The notes: generated from the letters alone by a model not told the origin. A DNA stretch of 64,000 nucleotides from Dermanyssus gallinae (GCA_003439945.1 QVRM01006451.1:590001-654000), one strand, 5' to 3'; shown: positions 1-11,996, counted from the first letter of the stretch. Numbers and translations: made by a program.

Positions 1-2744
1 CTAGAGCCAAGGCAATTACGAAACCTAGGAATAAGTGGACTCAGGAAGACGAACGAGAACAATTATTTCAAACACTCCCAGAGAAACGCTTAAGAAGTTT
101 GTAGACTACATAGTTTCTAGCACGACCCTTGTGATGCAAGCTGGGAGCAGCTGCGACTATAAGGGTACTCAGGACGAAAGGGGCTCTGGGAAGGCTCAAG
201 AAAGCCCGATTGTCGCTCGCTGTACCCGCGTATAACGTGACTTTAAATGACACGGGTTTGCAGGTGTTAAGCCAAAGCACGTCGGACAGTGGTAGAACCC
301 GTGAGTGACCCCGTCCGAATGATCCGAGTGCCACTCAGTGCTTCTTCTGACAGTTCATAGTACCATTCTATGGAAATTTGGGACATGAGAGAGTAAAACT
401 CAAGGGGGAAGTGCGTTCAGCTAGTATGGGCGTTAGCGTGCTGACATCGTGCTTGACATTTACAACAATTCTAGATGATTTACTCATGCATCGCTTGCTT
501 AATTAACGTCATCTGACTGAAATATTTTGCGAGTGCATTTTTGCTTATTGCGTATCAATAATAGCTATCACGAGTTATCGGGTACTTGAAGGTACTGGGT
601 CATTTCTTCGATCTGTAGCTAAAGGTCTTACATGATTTGGTATATTTAGTGATACTTAATATGGTCCGGATGAACAATACGTATTTAAAATAAGACGAAT
701 TACTATTACTTTGTGCGACGCCTTGCGTCCAATGCGTCAACCATCATAGTTATATAATGAATTATAGCTTTGCGTGTCGCAATTATGCGCAATCTTGGCG
801 TACCGTAACAACCATATCATTACAATGTAAATATTAACCAGCCTGTTACGCAAGCCGTAGCGAGTTCTGCCTGTAGTTTGCAACTTCAGTGTTTAAATCG
901 TTGCTTGTAAGTATGTTGCCTTTTATGCACACTAGGCTTACAAAACATTTATGTAAAGTACGGCATTGTTTCTCGCTGCAAGGGTTGCACCAAAAAGCAC
1001 AAGAAGTGTTCCAGCATCAAACATCGCATTGCACAACTCCCACTAGTGTAGTCAGACAAATCCAGCTCATTTTGTCAGTCTGTATTTGTTCAGTGTTTGA
1101 CTAATCCAGTGACAAATGGCTTTAAGTCGCTTACTCGTCGAAGTTTGTCACGATAGGCACGAGCCAGCACCTAAAGGTAACTCAAAGGGAAAACGTATCC
1201 ACTTTTTAATGAGCGTTTAGACCAGCTTCGGCTGCTTTTACTCATGCCGCAGCTTGATGAGAGCATGACATGAGCAAGAACGAAAAGAAACTCATTTTTA
1301 GAGTGGTGAGACAGACGATTCTGAATAAATAGTCGTCGAGCTCAATGCGTCTGCAATGGAGTGGTGTCACTTCTCATAGCCTTGAAGAAGATACATTACC
1401 GCAGCGTTGAGAGTTCGGGACCTTGATACTATAAATAAAGGAGGTAAAATCATTCTGAAAGCAATTACAACCGGCAATCCCTCCTGAATTACAAAGAAAC
1501 CTAATGCTACCTAACTGCTGCCAGCATCTTTACATTACGTTCTAGGTCGCTCTTTGGAAATTGAACACAACACTACCGCACGCATCGGTTTGCTTAGCCG
1601 TTATGCTTTGAGGGTTGCGGCTGAATGCTTACGCCCGCCAAACGAATCATGAAAAACATTATACGGAATTCTGTTCGTGCTAATAACTAACTGTGCTTCA
1701 AAGAACCTAACTGTGACAGCTAGTAGCAGCAAGAAAGCGCGACTCAGCTCTCTACGATACCAACCATAGTTAGTATCGACTAAGCAATCTCTTTCGAGAA
1801 CCGAATTTTAAGAACGGTGGCTAGCACCTACAACAAATTTTCTAGTGCGCAACTACATTCGACCCCACTAACCACGTTATACCGGTTTGCCTATACAGTT
1901 CGCGCAGACCTGATCATGGCAAAGAGAAGCTTCCTATCTTTCTATAGTACTTTGACTACAACTCTGTACATAGAACGTGGTCTAAATAACAATGGGCACT
2001 TTTGTTTATACGTAGGTAGACTATATTGTCGATCGTTTCCCCGCCTGTCTAAAAATAAACTAACCGACAGAAAGTCGACTTCAAATAGCTTGCTGAATTA
2101 TTGCATCAACCGCCTTCGTAGATGCAATGCCCTGCTTATGCGAAATAAAGAAAACAACCAATTGCAAAGTGGTTCAAAATTGGTACCGTGTGGGCAATGC
2201 GTCCACGCGTTACTTGATGTCATGTCGGCTTATGAAAGGTGTTTTGTCGTTCTCCCGCTTTTACTGGCCTGATAATAACCTGATAATTGTCAAACCTGCG
2301 ATTCGTCGACGTTATACGATAGTGGAAAATCTTGTTTTATTTTTGGCTTACGGCTGATAAGGCATCTTTTCTATATGTAAGAGTCTTTTCACTGAAGGGG
2401 GTTCTTACTCTTGACGAGTTTTTGTCAAGGCTTTGAGTATAGAGCGCAGCGCAATGCACGCCTGCGTTGAGGCGTTCCCTTGAAATTTCAACACTTTTTT
2501 CGCTCCATGCCATAGTCATGGCTTCGGGGCACAAACCCAGCGTTGTCGTAACAATATTGGCGGTGGTGATAGTGGTGGTGAAGCAGTCTAAATGATTTTT
2601 AGCATCAGAGTCGGCTGTGCTTCTTGTACATCATCGTCTCATCGGCCTCTGGCGATCGTTAATACGCTATATCGAGCTGACGCCTCGTGGACACGAACTT
2701 ATACGAACAGCCTAAAATATACGACAAACCATTTAACTATTAAA

Positions 2745-2746
<2 letters not shown>
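1..2746. other. No gene recognised
   Basis: AT-rich DNA with only short chance frames. The longest, 151 codons from a GTG at 1,817, has no recognisable motif, no Kozak-like start and an untypical composition, so it is not called. Around positions 35-110 one frame reads WTQEDER, faintly like the Myb-like N-terminal motif of some site-specific LINEs, but it is too short to support a call. Confidence 0.5.

Positions 2747-2777
<31 letters not shown>
2747..2777. repeat. (AT)n microsatellite
   Basis: About 15 uninterrupted AT units are seen directly. Confidence 0.97.
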
Positions 2778-2778
<1 letters not shown>

Positions 2779-4013
2779 GTGCACGATTAGACAAATGTGT
2801 TTAATCGTGCACGGCATAGCACGTTGGCTGGTAATGGGCACGGCCAACCGTTCTACAAAATGCCAGACCATGTTTAACCTTGAATATATACATATGTTTC
2901 ATGTTTTTTTGTTAAATATATTTTGCATATCTGGCAAACACAGCTAAATGGTGATCATGTTACTATATTTAGTGTAACTTATCTGCTCGGAATTTAGGGT
3001 GCATCCGTTCTATAAGTCGAGGCTATATCTTTTGAAAAATCAGAAGAATGGCCATAGTAACATTATCATTAGCAGATGGAGTAGGCTTTTAACGCTTCTG
3101 GTAGAGCAATATGTCATTTAGGAGACACTAATATTGTTCTATTATGTTTAATGGCTTGGCAAAATAATCGACAGGAGGTCGATATTTCCGTATGTAATCT
3201 CCCAAGAGAGCTACAGTGACTCCCGCAGCTAGCAGGCCATACGGTTATAGGTCAGGCTAAAAATTCTACAACTGTACTTGCTCCATAAAATATGTGTTGT
3301 TGAGAGCTGAATAAACCATGTGCATGAGAGAGAGTGTGTATTGCGTTGGTAATTTTTGCCGGTGTCATTGCTCGGCTTGCACATCCATTCCGCAATCTGC
3401 CTCGAAGGTGATGGCTTAACGGTTTCAAAACATACGTCCAAGATATTTGCATCTTAAGTATGAGTTAAACTACCATGTTGTTGCCCTAGATACAAATGAA
3501 AACATGTTAGAAACCTAATAGAAAAAAAGTGCATCTGCTAAGTTTTCTGTGCAGCATTGTCAATGTGTACTAGCATTAATCGGTCTTCGTCCTGCCTTCT
3601 CTATTGAACACCGGATAATATTTGCGCATTACTGTGACACAAAGTAACAACGACGGCTAGCGGGGCTGTTAGCAGAACGATGTTGGCAGGAGTTGGTTGA
3701 ACAGGGCTGAAACGATTCTCTTAGTTTACGTTATACACACACAATGAAAATGGTGACCATGGCACGTTTTGGGCTCCAACTAAATTGACTAAAACTAGTT
3801 TGAAAAAAACGTGATTGACCAGAAGATACATTTCAACGTTCAACTATAACGTAAATACCCGACAGTCGCTCGAAAATGTACTGAATTGTGACCTCAAAAT
3901 GTAAACATGCTTGTTTGTTCTGCGCTCTTGAAACGACGGCTCGGCGTGCTTTGCTTGAACAAAAACCGCGCACGGGAGCGTACGTTTGTTTAGCGGGTGC
4001 TCTTCGTACAGCT
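2778..4013. other. No gene recognised
   Basis: Unique-looking AT-rich sequence. No frame carries a recognisable domain and no RNA gene was seen. Confidence 0.5.
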
Positions 4014-4054
4014 ACAGCAGCAGCAGCAGCCGCAGTAACAACAACAACAACAAG

Positions 4055-4099
<45 letters not shown>

Positions 4100-4123
4100 A
4101 ACAACAACAACAACAACGACAAT
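4014..4123. repeat. (CAG)n/(AAC)n trinucleotide tract
   Basis: A short CAG block runs into about 28 AAC/CAA units with few interruptions. Long poly-Asn, poly-Thr and poly-Val frames across it are by-products of the repeat and are not called as genes. Confidence 0.95.
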
Positions 4124-4638
4124 AGCGACAGCCGCCGAGCAGAGATCCACTGTCGCTATACGTACATACAGGACGTTTGGCGAGACCCGCTTCTCGCCAT
4201 TTCGTTAGAACGTGTGAACAGGAACAGAGCCGCCAAGCCGGAGGGCCCAGGGCTGTCATTAGCCGGGGTCATCATTTCGTCTAGGTCTTTCTTCGGCGGT
4301 GTCACCCTCGTTTGGCTGACTCTAGCCGGTAGCGACGGGCCGGGCTAGTTGGAGTTTTTCACCACACTCGTACACTCGTACACACAACCAAGCAACGAGG
4401 CGACTCCCGACCCTCCGGACCTCCCGTATGCCGGTCCATCTGTCTGTTCGTTTGTCCGTCCGTCCGTCCATTCGTTCGGCCGTCGGTTCGTCATCGTAAT
4501 TTTGGCCATAAAATGCTGGCTGCGAACAACCGGAAATGTCGCCCACAACGCTAACGGAAGAGCTGCTGCCGACGTGTCGCTGTAGCGGGCGTGCTAGAAG
4601 CGCTCCTTTTGGCTGTCGACAGAAGCAGAAGAGCTGGC
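4124..4638. other. GC-richer stretch upstream of a TATA box, no gene called
   Basis: GC content rises compared with the flanks and there is a (GTCC)n-like run near 4,450-4,480. Open frames occur on both strands but none has a recognisable domain. The position just upstream of a TATA box makes a promoter-proximal region possible, which is inference. Confidence 0.35.
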
Positions 4639-4646
4639 TATAAATA
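4639..4646 (+). promoter_or_regulatory. Candidate TATA box
   Basis: TATAAATA sits in GC-richer DNA about 25-30 bases upstream of a pyrimidine stretch (TTTTCCTCTTCC, ending near 4,674) that could hold a transcription start. The long TTG repeat begins right after it, so any transcript would start with UUG repeats. No transcript evidence exists here, so this is only a candidate. Confidence 0.3.
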
Positions 4647-4673
4647 GCGACGCTTGACCCGGTTTTCCTCTTC

Positions 4674-5043
4674 CTTGTTGTTGTTGTTGTAGTTGTTGTT
4701 ATTGCTGCTGTTGTTGTTGTTAGTATTGTTGTTGTTGTGGCTGTTGTTGTTGGTGGTGTTGTGGTCGTTGTTGTTGTGGCTGTTGTTGCTATTGCTGTGG
4801 TCGTTGTTGTAGTTGTTGTTGTTGTTGCAGTTGCTGTTGTTGTTGTGGCTGTTGTTGTTGTTGCTGCTGTTGTTGTCCGGTTGTTGTGGCTGTTGTTGTT
4901 GTTGTGGCTGTTGTTGTTGTAATGTTGTTGTTGTTGGTGGTGGTGGTGTTGTCGTTGTTGTGGCTGTTGTTGTTGCTGCTGTTGTTGTTCTGTTGTTGTT
5001 TGGTTGTTGTTGTTAATGTTGTAGTTGTTGTTGTGTTGTTATT
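4674..5043. repeat. Long TTG/CAA imperfect trinucleotide tract (about 370 bp)
   Basis: TTG/GTT units with scattered CTG, GTG and TAG variants run for roughly 370 bases. Frames through it give poly-Leu/Val/Cys on the plus strand and poly-Gln/Asn/Thr on the minus strand. The tract is too homogeneous and interrupted by stops to be called coding. Confidence 0.93.
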
Positions 5044-7140
5044 GTCCTCGTCGTGCTTCGTGTTGAACTACGTTCTGCCAGTGTGCGGGCGTGTGTGTCT
5101 GTGAGTGCATGTCTTGTAAATGCCTAAGGCGTCTGTCTCTTTACTAGGCCAGGTTATTTTCCAAATTTTTGTAGTCATTCCCGGTCACGCGGTTCTATTG
5201 CGTACGGCCTTGCAAGGGCCTCCTTAGGCAGTCATCAACGCTGTTGTTGGTGTTGTTGCTGTTCTCCATTCCCGGAAAGCGCTCTACTAGACGAATTTTT
5301 GCCTCTGTGTTTTGTCAAACAAAATCAAACAAGAGAACACGACAATACAGTATGTTAATCGTATTTGTCTTGCTTGAAGTTCACATCGGTAGCTAACCTA
5401 ACCATACGTCCATAGCGAAATAATAGATCTGATTAGGTTTATGTACCAAATAAGTAACCCTTCCTTTGGACTGCTAGTTGATCATGTGCAAGAAGTATAA
5501 AACAGTTGATTTTATTTGCAGCTCACTCAAACTTGTTGTTCTTGAATACTGTTTAATTTGTTTTAACTTGTCGCATTCGATGCATTAGGACAAAATGCAC
5601 TTTGTGACTGTTACTCCATCAGCCTTTGAAACAACCCTTCAGTAACATGTAAATGCGTTACCATGTTAATTAAAAAATGGACACTTCCCAATTTTCTGTG
5701 AGAATGTTGTATTGACGTTTTCAAGAAGGAGAGGTTTTTAGTGTGTGTTTAGCACTTAGCGCATTAGCGTTTAACACCTAACAATACATAGGCGGGCGTT
5801 AATACGCATTATTATTAACATATAACTGGCTGCTCACCTTTGTTGAGCTACTCTTCAGTCTTTACAAGATGTGACGTCGTCTGACGTTTCTAATCAATAA
5901 TATTAGGGTATCTGAGACGTCTTTCAAATTAAAACAGGTGTCGATATATCTTTGAGTTATGTTTACATAAATGAAAATTCATTTAAACATCCAAATGTAG
6001 AGATGAAGCTCAAGTTACGCGCCACGGACTAGATATCTAATTTTAGTAGAAAGAATCACGCAAACCGTTCTCTGGTAGACGCGAGAACCCATTGAGTTTT
6101 AAACGAATGATAGGCGACAACTTGCTGTTAAGAAGAAAACAAGTCATCTTGCAACTCACTCATTTCAAAAACGTGAAAGCAGACGCTTTGACAACGTAGC
6201 GGATCAAATTGCGTAATTGTCGACGTGATATTTTTACTTAAACTTATAATATTTGACTGCAATGTGAACAACTCGTAAAACCCGCCTTAGTTTACATTAG
6301 ACTGTAATCATGCTTTCTGCCTGGGATGAAGGCACGACTGTTAGATACACTTATCCCCATATACCCTCCCCTCAGGTTAGGTTTGCTCACGCGACAAGTC
6401 CATCATTAACGTTTCTGCAGAAGCCAAATGTCGGAGTGGGCAGAAACTTTAGAAAGCAGAGCTGAACGACAGCGGTCAGTAAAAATGTATATTGCTTTCG
6501 GTCGCACAAAGTCGGGGCTTGATGCCTATAGTATCTAAAATAAGTGTGAGCTTATGATACGTATGTAACCGTGGATTACCTGAGGATATTTTTTAAATTC
6601 TAGCTGCTCGCCATTAAGGGCAACTTACGTTAGCCGACATCCGCTTTTATTGACTTTTTTTGCGTATTTATGTTGAAGGCAACAAATGCTACAAGCCGTG
6701 CTGACTTCTGTGTGCTACACCGATATGACCGTGTAGAGTGTAATGAGTTTACTTATAAACTAAAATTCAATAACGGCTAATTTTTTGGTCATTTGTACTA
6801 TCATTAGCTTAAATATCGTACCTATACTAACGTATTTATACCAAATTTAGCAAACGTATCAGATTATAGAAAATATAGCAATTCATGTTGCTGCGTTAAG
6901 CAGGGCTAGAAACCTTTTTGCACCATGCGTTGGAAGTTGTGCGTGCTTACTCCAACACCTGCCACAAGTTTGCTATCGCAAAAAGTGGTTCACTTTTTTG
7001 GTGAAGTTTTTCCGCTCTGCTCCCTAGGCGCACTCGGAATGTTATTTAGATTGTGACTTGTGCTTCCCATAAGACATGCCGCCGATCTGACGAACAGGTG
7101 TGCTGGTAGTATTTCAACTTGAAATGCCCGTTCCTGCAGT
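5044..7140. other. No gene recognised
   Basis: About 2 kb of AT-rich DNA without long open frames, repeats or RNA genes that could be recognised. Confidence 0.55.
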
Positions 7141-7350
7141 AACAGTGACATAGGAGTAGTAATAGTAGTCGTAGTAGTATCTGTTGTTGTTATTGTCGTT
7201 GTCGTCATTGTTGTAATTGTTGTTGTTGTTGTTGTCGTTGTCGTCATTGTTGTTGTTGTCGTCGTTGTTGTTGTTGCAAAAACTTACCCTGCTGCTGCTG
7301 TTGTTGTTGCTGCTGCTGGCCTTGTTAATGCTATTCCTGCTGTTGTTGTT
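7141..7350. repeat. GTA/GTT/TTG/CTG trinucleotide tract
   Basis: An imperfect mixture of AGT, TTG, GTC and CTG triplets. The minus-strand 272-codon frame that crosses it begins in GC-rich low-complexity DNA and ends in poly-Asn. No domain is visible and it is not called as a gene. Confidence 0.85.
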
Positions 7351-8446
7351 TCTGTTGGTGTCTGAGCCGCTCATCAAGAGCACTCCAAACAGGCACCAAG
7401 AAGAACGGAGACATAGGGACAAGCGGCGCCTGCGTGCGTGTTCCGAGGGTAAGGAGCTCTCTGTTAGAAGCGCTAGTCCTGGGGGAATGGCGGGGGAGCG
7501 AGGGATGTAGAGATGGCTGTGGTACTCGAGTGCGACGACTTGAAACAACAAGTAAATGGATAGGAGTCGGTCGGTCGGTCGGTCGGGCGGTTGGTTGGTT
7601 GGTTGGTCGCTCACTCGCATTTGGCTGACTGGCCGGGGGACCTCTCGGCCGCTCCTCCACGTGAGTCCTTGACCATCGCAGCGCGTAACCCTTCGAGTCG
7701 TATGGCGCAAGAGAAGCCGCCAACGACGACGACGACGAGGCCACACACGAGCAGAAAAGACAGCAGTAGCGGAGGCGGCTGCACGAAGCTGTTGTGCAGA
7801 AGCAGCCGACGGCGAACGAGAGAGCCTCGGCGACGACGGGAGGGATACGATTTCTGGATGTTTCGAAGAATCTCCAAGAGAAGAGTCCGGAGTTTGAGTG
7901 GCCGCCTGCCGACGTGAGCGGACTCCCAACACGTTCGTTCATACGTATGTTTTATAGGCCGCCGTCGCCCTCGCCGCCCCCGCTTTCAGCGCAGTCTTAC
8001 GGCTGGGGCCACCACTGCGGGGCCCGTCCGGGGAGGCGGACCTGCAAGCTTCATATCACCCGGCGATGTCTGGCTGGGCGGCGGCTTCTTGCTCGTCGTC
8101 GGCGTCAGCGTTGTCGGCGTCAGCGTTGTTGTCGTCGTCGTCGTCGTCGCCGTCGTCGCAGCTACCACAGAACTCCACCGGCTGCTTCACCTATCTCTAG
8201 GTAGCTACGTTGCAGCAACCCACACTGCACACAGGAGGAGGTCTAGCCGCCAACAGATGCCCGGCGACGCCGGCTCATGGATATTGCTGGCTGTTCTGTC
8301 CACAGCAGAGAGGCCTGCACAGGACAGGGCTCTTGCAGCGGTAGCAGCATAGTTGCACAGCAGTCACATACTTGCAGACGGCAGTCGCTATGGCAATGCG
8401 TTGCCCTCCGAATGCTTGCTTGCTGGCGAGCTGGTTTGCTTGCGTG
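7351..8446. other. GC-richer low-complexity stretch, no gene called
   Basis: GC-rich DNA with CGA/CGG-rich runs and a tetranucleotide block of (GGTC)n then (GGTT)n at 7,566-7,608. Overlapping open frames on both strands are rich in Arg, Ser and Pro and look like composition artefacts. It could be an untranslated or regulatory part of a host gene, which cannot be shown here. Confidence 0.35.
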
Positions 8447-8454
8447 TATAAAAG
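8447..8454 (+). promoter_or_regulatory. Candidate TATA box
   Basis: TATAAAAG occurs at the end of a GC-richer stretch. A TCATCG near 8,478, about 30 bases downstream, is loosely like an initiator. A splice-donor consensus (CAA followed by GTAAGT, GT at 8,693-8,694) lies about 215 bases further on, so a short untranslated first exon is conceivable. This is inference from consensus only. Confidence 0.3.
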
Positions 8455-8717
8455 CAAGGTGCCCATCCAACTAGACTCATCGTCGCCGCTGACGTCGTAC
8501 TGCTGGCGTAGACGGCGGCCTTGGCATCGTCGGTGGTAGAAGTCGTCGTAGACGCAATAGCAGTAGTAATAGTAGAAGGAGTTTAAGGAGTTAAGGGAGC
8601 TCCACGGACGACGCGCGGGCAATCCAGCAGGCATCCACCGCACTTGCGGTTAGAGCTAGAGGAAGGCGCGGAAGGTGGGGGAATTGTTGCAAGTAAGTGC
8701 GGCCGATCATAAGGCGA

Positions 8718-8739
8718 CCCCCCCCCCCCCCCCCCCCCC
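8718..8739. repeat. Poly-C homopolymer (22 C)
   Basis: A run of C bases ending in CGCC is seen directly. The printed length is probably approximate because homopolymers are error-prone. Confidence 0.9.
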
Positions 8740-8891
8740 GCCTCCGAACATTGAGTTAAGAGAGCAGTAAGCAATGGCCAGGAAGAAACAGCTGACGACA
8801 ACCTCTTGAATTACAACAAAATGTACACAAAAACTCACGCTATAGATTCACCTACTTGCGCAGCATACTTGTGATCGGTCGGTTTATGCTG

Positions 8892-8900
8892 CATATATAC

Positions 8901-8980
<80 letters not shown>

Positions 8981-9017
8981 TATAGTATCTATATATATAT
9001 ATATATATATATATTAT
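8892..9017. repeat. Compound (AT)n microsatellite
   Basis: Two long AT runs are separated by TTTTATAGTATC, with an ACAT interruption inside the first. Confidence 0.97.
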
Positions 9018-9419
9018 AAACTAGGAGCATTTAGCTAGTAGGCCGAGATCTAGCCGAATTTTGGTCTTCGCAACACAACATGCGCAAATGAACCTATAAG
9101 TTTGTTTTTGGGATTTTATTGTATATACAACCTCAATTGCACAATAATGCCCCCGAGATGGGCGCCCAACGCTGTTTGGACCCTGTAGCTTGGGAAGTAG
9201 GCGCCGTAAGCTAGCTTGAAAATCGCAGATATGTAAATAAGGTCTGCGTCAATTTACTACTGGGTCGGACTCCAGCAGGAATGCCGCGTACCAGACATTA
9301 GAGAACATATACGGACGCTGGTAGGTATATTCGATGGTATAAAGTAAGGCATAAAACCAAAATGAGTAGATCAAGTGGTTTTAGATTGCGACATAGCGCT
9401 GCTAGACGATTACGAGTCT
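9018..9419. other. No gene recognised
   Basis: Nothing recognisable beyond mixed AT-rich sequence. Confidence 0.5.
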
Positions 9420-9632
9420 GTTTGCCCTACTAGACCACGTAACGTTGTGCCATCAAAGTCGAAATTCCGGGAAGCGCGGAGATGAGGATCTACGGGGCGT
9501 TTACCTTTTCTGCAAAATACCCTAGATTGTTACAACTGTTAAAAATGAGTGAGACACTTATTGTAAGTTCAATGATGACAAATTGAATTTCTTGCTATAA
9601 ATAATTTTGCCGATCAGAGAGGACGTTACCAT
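9420..9632 (+). mobile_element. LINE family F3, 3'-end fragment
   Basis: The segment around TTACAACTGTTAAAAATG, followed by an AT-rich stretch and an AGAGAGGACG end, matches the 3' end of the longer F3 copy near 39,340-39,460 base for base over much of its length. Two further copies (47.8 kb and 58.6 kb, both minus strand) share the same end. It carries only 3'-terminal sequence, as expected for a 5'-truncated LINE copy, and is the most diverged of the set. Confidence 0.6.
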
Positions 9633-9639
9633 TAGAAAA

Positions 9640-9720
9640 TATCAAGTGGCCACTTCGAGTGGCAGCATAAGCGGACACGTTGCGATATGAAGGATTTTCT
9701 CAAGAAGAGAGAAGCGAACG
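9640..9720. repeat. Short segment shared with about 46,487-46,560
   Basis: GGCAGCATAAGCGGACAC and the following 25 or so bases match GGCAGTATAAGTGGACAT and its continuation near 46,510 at roughly three of four positions. At 46.5 kb the segment abuts a mariner remnant, so it may be part of that element or of an adjoining repeat. The remainder to about 10,050 shows nothing else recognisable. Confidence 0.35.
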
Positions 9721-10054
9721 ATGGATAATTGACTGGATTCTAGATCTGGTTCTGAGGCCACCGTAGATGCCTGGCAGGACGAGTGGACTACTTCGATGGC
9801 CCTGTAGACAAAAAGTTCACACTGACCCTTCGGCCCTGTTACAGCTACCGGCATCGAGAACTGGCGTACTACGCCACTCCATTCTGATGAGACACGAAGA
9901 GTTTTATGTAAGTATGCATGAAGCGCATATACACGACCACAACCAACAATGTGCTCCGTGCGACTCCTGAGATTCCGACGACGTTGACACGGTCTATCGG
10001 TGCACGGCTCTTACAAGGACGCGCTCTGCGGCGTATAGGAATGTACATACAGTT

Positions 10055-10290
10055 TACCGAGCAAGATGGCTTAGTGGCAAAACCTTTGCTTTGCATTCGG
10101 GAGACCTGAGTTCGAGACCCAGACCGGCCACTCTTAAATTGGTTTGCATGGTTTCCAATTTAGACAAGGTAAATGCCGGAGTGGATTAAACATCAACCAT
10201 GACACAAAAAACCATACATATGCATTGGCTTTACGAAAAAAAACCGTGTCTCCGTGCCTGTGTGTGGTTGCCCATATGATCACAATGTCT
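10055..10290 (+). mobile_element. tRNA-derived SINE (family A), copy 1
   Basis: The head is tRNA-like, with an A box TGGCTTAGTGGC at 10,066-10,077 and a B box GAGTTCGAGACCC at 10,108-10,120, correctly spaced for Pol III. It is followed by a tRNA-unrelated body. A second copy at 18,297 repeats both the head and the body (AATTTAGACAAGGTAAATG versus AATTTAAACAAAGTAAATG). A free-standing tRNA is excluded because the acceptor ends do not pair and the body is shared. Confidence 0.8.
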
Positions 10291-10718
10291 GAAGGCTGGC
10301 CGGACGGATACAATTAGTGGCAATATGAAAATAAAGCGGACCTTAAGATAAAACGAAGAGAAGGAGAGCGGCGCCCACCGATGTGTGGTCCAGGTGCGGA
10401 GCCGAGGGAAGGGAGGGTAAGAGGAGCTGGGAGGTAAGGCACACGGAGCGCTAGAATATGAGACCCTTCCAAGGGACTCGAAGTACTGCCATGCAATTCC
10501 GAGTTTAAGGGCGTGGAGAGGATAACGGTTTTAATGGGTTTGCCGAGTTCCACACTTCCCACTGCTAGCTGCCAGTGACGCAGATGCATCACGCATTTCC
10601 GAGAGCTTTCCATGAAAATAAATGTTTTTCAGCCGTTTTTGTAGCAGCATGATCGCTGACTTCAGCGGTGTGGTTTGTTCTCTTGTTCTCTATACTCAGT
10701 GAGGGTCACTCAAAGAAA
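10291..10718. other. No gene recognised
   Basis: Mixed sequence with short chance frames only. Confidence 0.5.
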
Positions 10719-10800
10719 AGTCGATCAATAACCGAAGGGAATCGAACCGGCGACACTCCGGTAGATGACAACCATGACTAACGAACTAGCCCCCTATACC
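10719..10800 (-). mobile_element. tRNA-like sequence, probable SINE head
   Basis: On the minus strand a B box GGTTCGATTCCC (10,749-10,738) lies about 45 bases after an A-box-like TGGTATAGGGG. Cloverleaf pairing is poor, so a SINE head or tRNA pseudogene is more likely than a tRNA gene. Confidence 0.45.
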
Positions 10801-10816
10801 ATATGGCGACACTGTG

Positions 10817-10837
10817 ATATATATATATATATATATA
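10817..10837. repeat. (AT)n microsatellite
   Basis: About 10 AT units are seen directly. Confidence 0.95.
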
Positions 10838-11909
10838 CTATGTTGGACAATAACGGTTTTAGGTTGCTTTTATGAAAGTAACACGCAACAAACGCAGGTA
10901 CAATCATTATTTTGCCAAATATTAATGAAGACGCCATGTTTGCAGTGTACTGGAGGCGTCATATCGCAAGATCGATCCGCATTGTAGGAACCTTGAGACT
11001 TACCGTGAGCGGAGGACATGCCTGAAAGTTATGGAGCAGCCAAAATTGTAAGAAATTGCTACGAAATACGAGCAAACTTAATCTTAGTAAAATTATTATA
11101 ATATTCTGCATTGCGAAGATACGATCAAGGATACATAAAAAATGGCAGCAAAAATTCACATGATAATAACAAAACAACAGCATCGAGGTATTAACGGGTA
11201 AGCAATAATAATAATAATGCAGCATCGACCAAAAACGTAGCAAAAAAGTCAAAGAAGTAAACTTAAATATGCATTAGTTATATGACGCGCATTTATATTT
11301 ATAAATATTTTTCTGTCATAAAGGCTAAAAGTGTGCACAAAATCAAACACTATGGCTATCTACCCAATTAGGCATCAATCCGGTCATTCATCCCGAAGTA
11401 TTTGTAGTTTGCTTGGTGCTCACTTTGTATTGCTAGATTTTATTGAAACGCCACCATCAAGCGTTCACAGAAATACAAAATCGATTTGCATATCGGGTCG
11501 AATTGACTGATATGCTTGTGGCTCATCGTTTCAGTTCAGAAAGTTGCCACAGCATTGTACTACCTTGCCGGTTGTAGGCAGCAGATTAGTATGGAAACGC
11601 GCATGTTGGGCAAAGCGCTTTTTTTGCAATGGCCGTACTTAAACTGTACTCTGTACATGTTCGTCATGTTTTCTTCTCTCGCTAACCTGGCTCAATGTAC
11701 AAAAAATGCACATTGAAGTGCCATTGTAGAAAAGAGTCATAGTTTTTTTTATCACCATCTCAGAATATTCACAGCCTAGCTGTTGGTATGAAAAAGGGTA
11801 TTTTTCCAGGTTGAGGCTTTTCAATAAATTCCCTAGCTAGTAGCAAGGTATCGCGTTTGGCTGGGACTGATTGAAATCTTTGGATATCATTCATATAGAG
11901 CTAGCTAAC
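10838..11909. other. No gene recognised
   Basis: AT-rich sequence with a short (TAA)5 at 11,203-11,218. Open frames are short and lack motifs. Confidence 0.5.
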
Positions 11910-11996
11910 CATCGAGTATTTGTCGCAACGGGGTTGAACCCACGGCTGCCAGGGTCAGAGTCGTCTTCCATCACCCGCACGCCGTCCATAGGGTCT
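11910..11996 (-). mobile_element. tRNA-like sequence, probable SINE head
   Basis: On the minus strand GGGTTCAACCC (11,941-11,931) is a good B box, preceded about 50 bases earlier by CCTATGGACGGCGTGCGGG as a plausible A-box region. It differs from SINE families A and B of this window and has no second copy here. Confidence 0.45.

Noticed and set aside
1..120. WTQEDER, Myb-like N-terminus of an R2/NeSL-type LINE
   Set aside because: One short motif at the window edge with no zinc fingers; the similar WTPQED at 39.67 kb is equally isolated.
1817..2272. 151-codon plus-strand open frame
   Set aside because: Starts at GTG, no domain, composition typical of random sequence, no splice or promoter signals.
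4737..5104. Poly-Val/Leu/Cys frames over the TTG tract
   Set aside because: Produced purely by the trinucleotide repeat in all frames.
7114..7932. 272-codon minus-strand frame
   Set aside because: Begins in low-complexity GC-rich DNA and ends in poly-Asn from a repeat; overlapping frames of similar length exist on the other strand.
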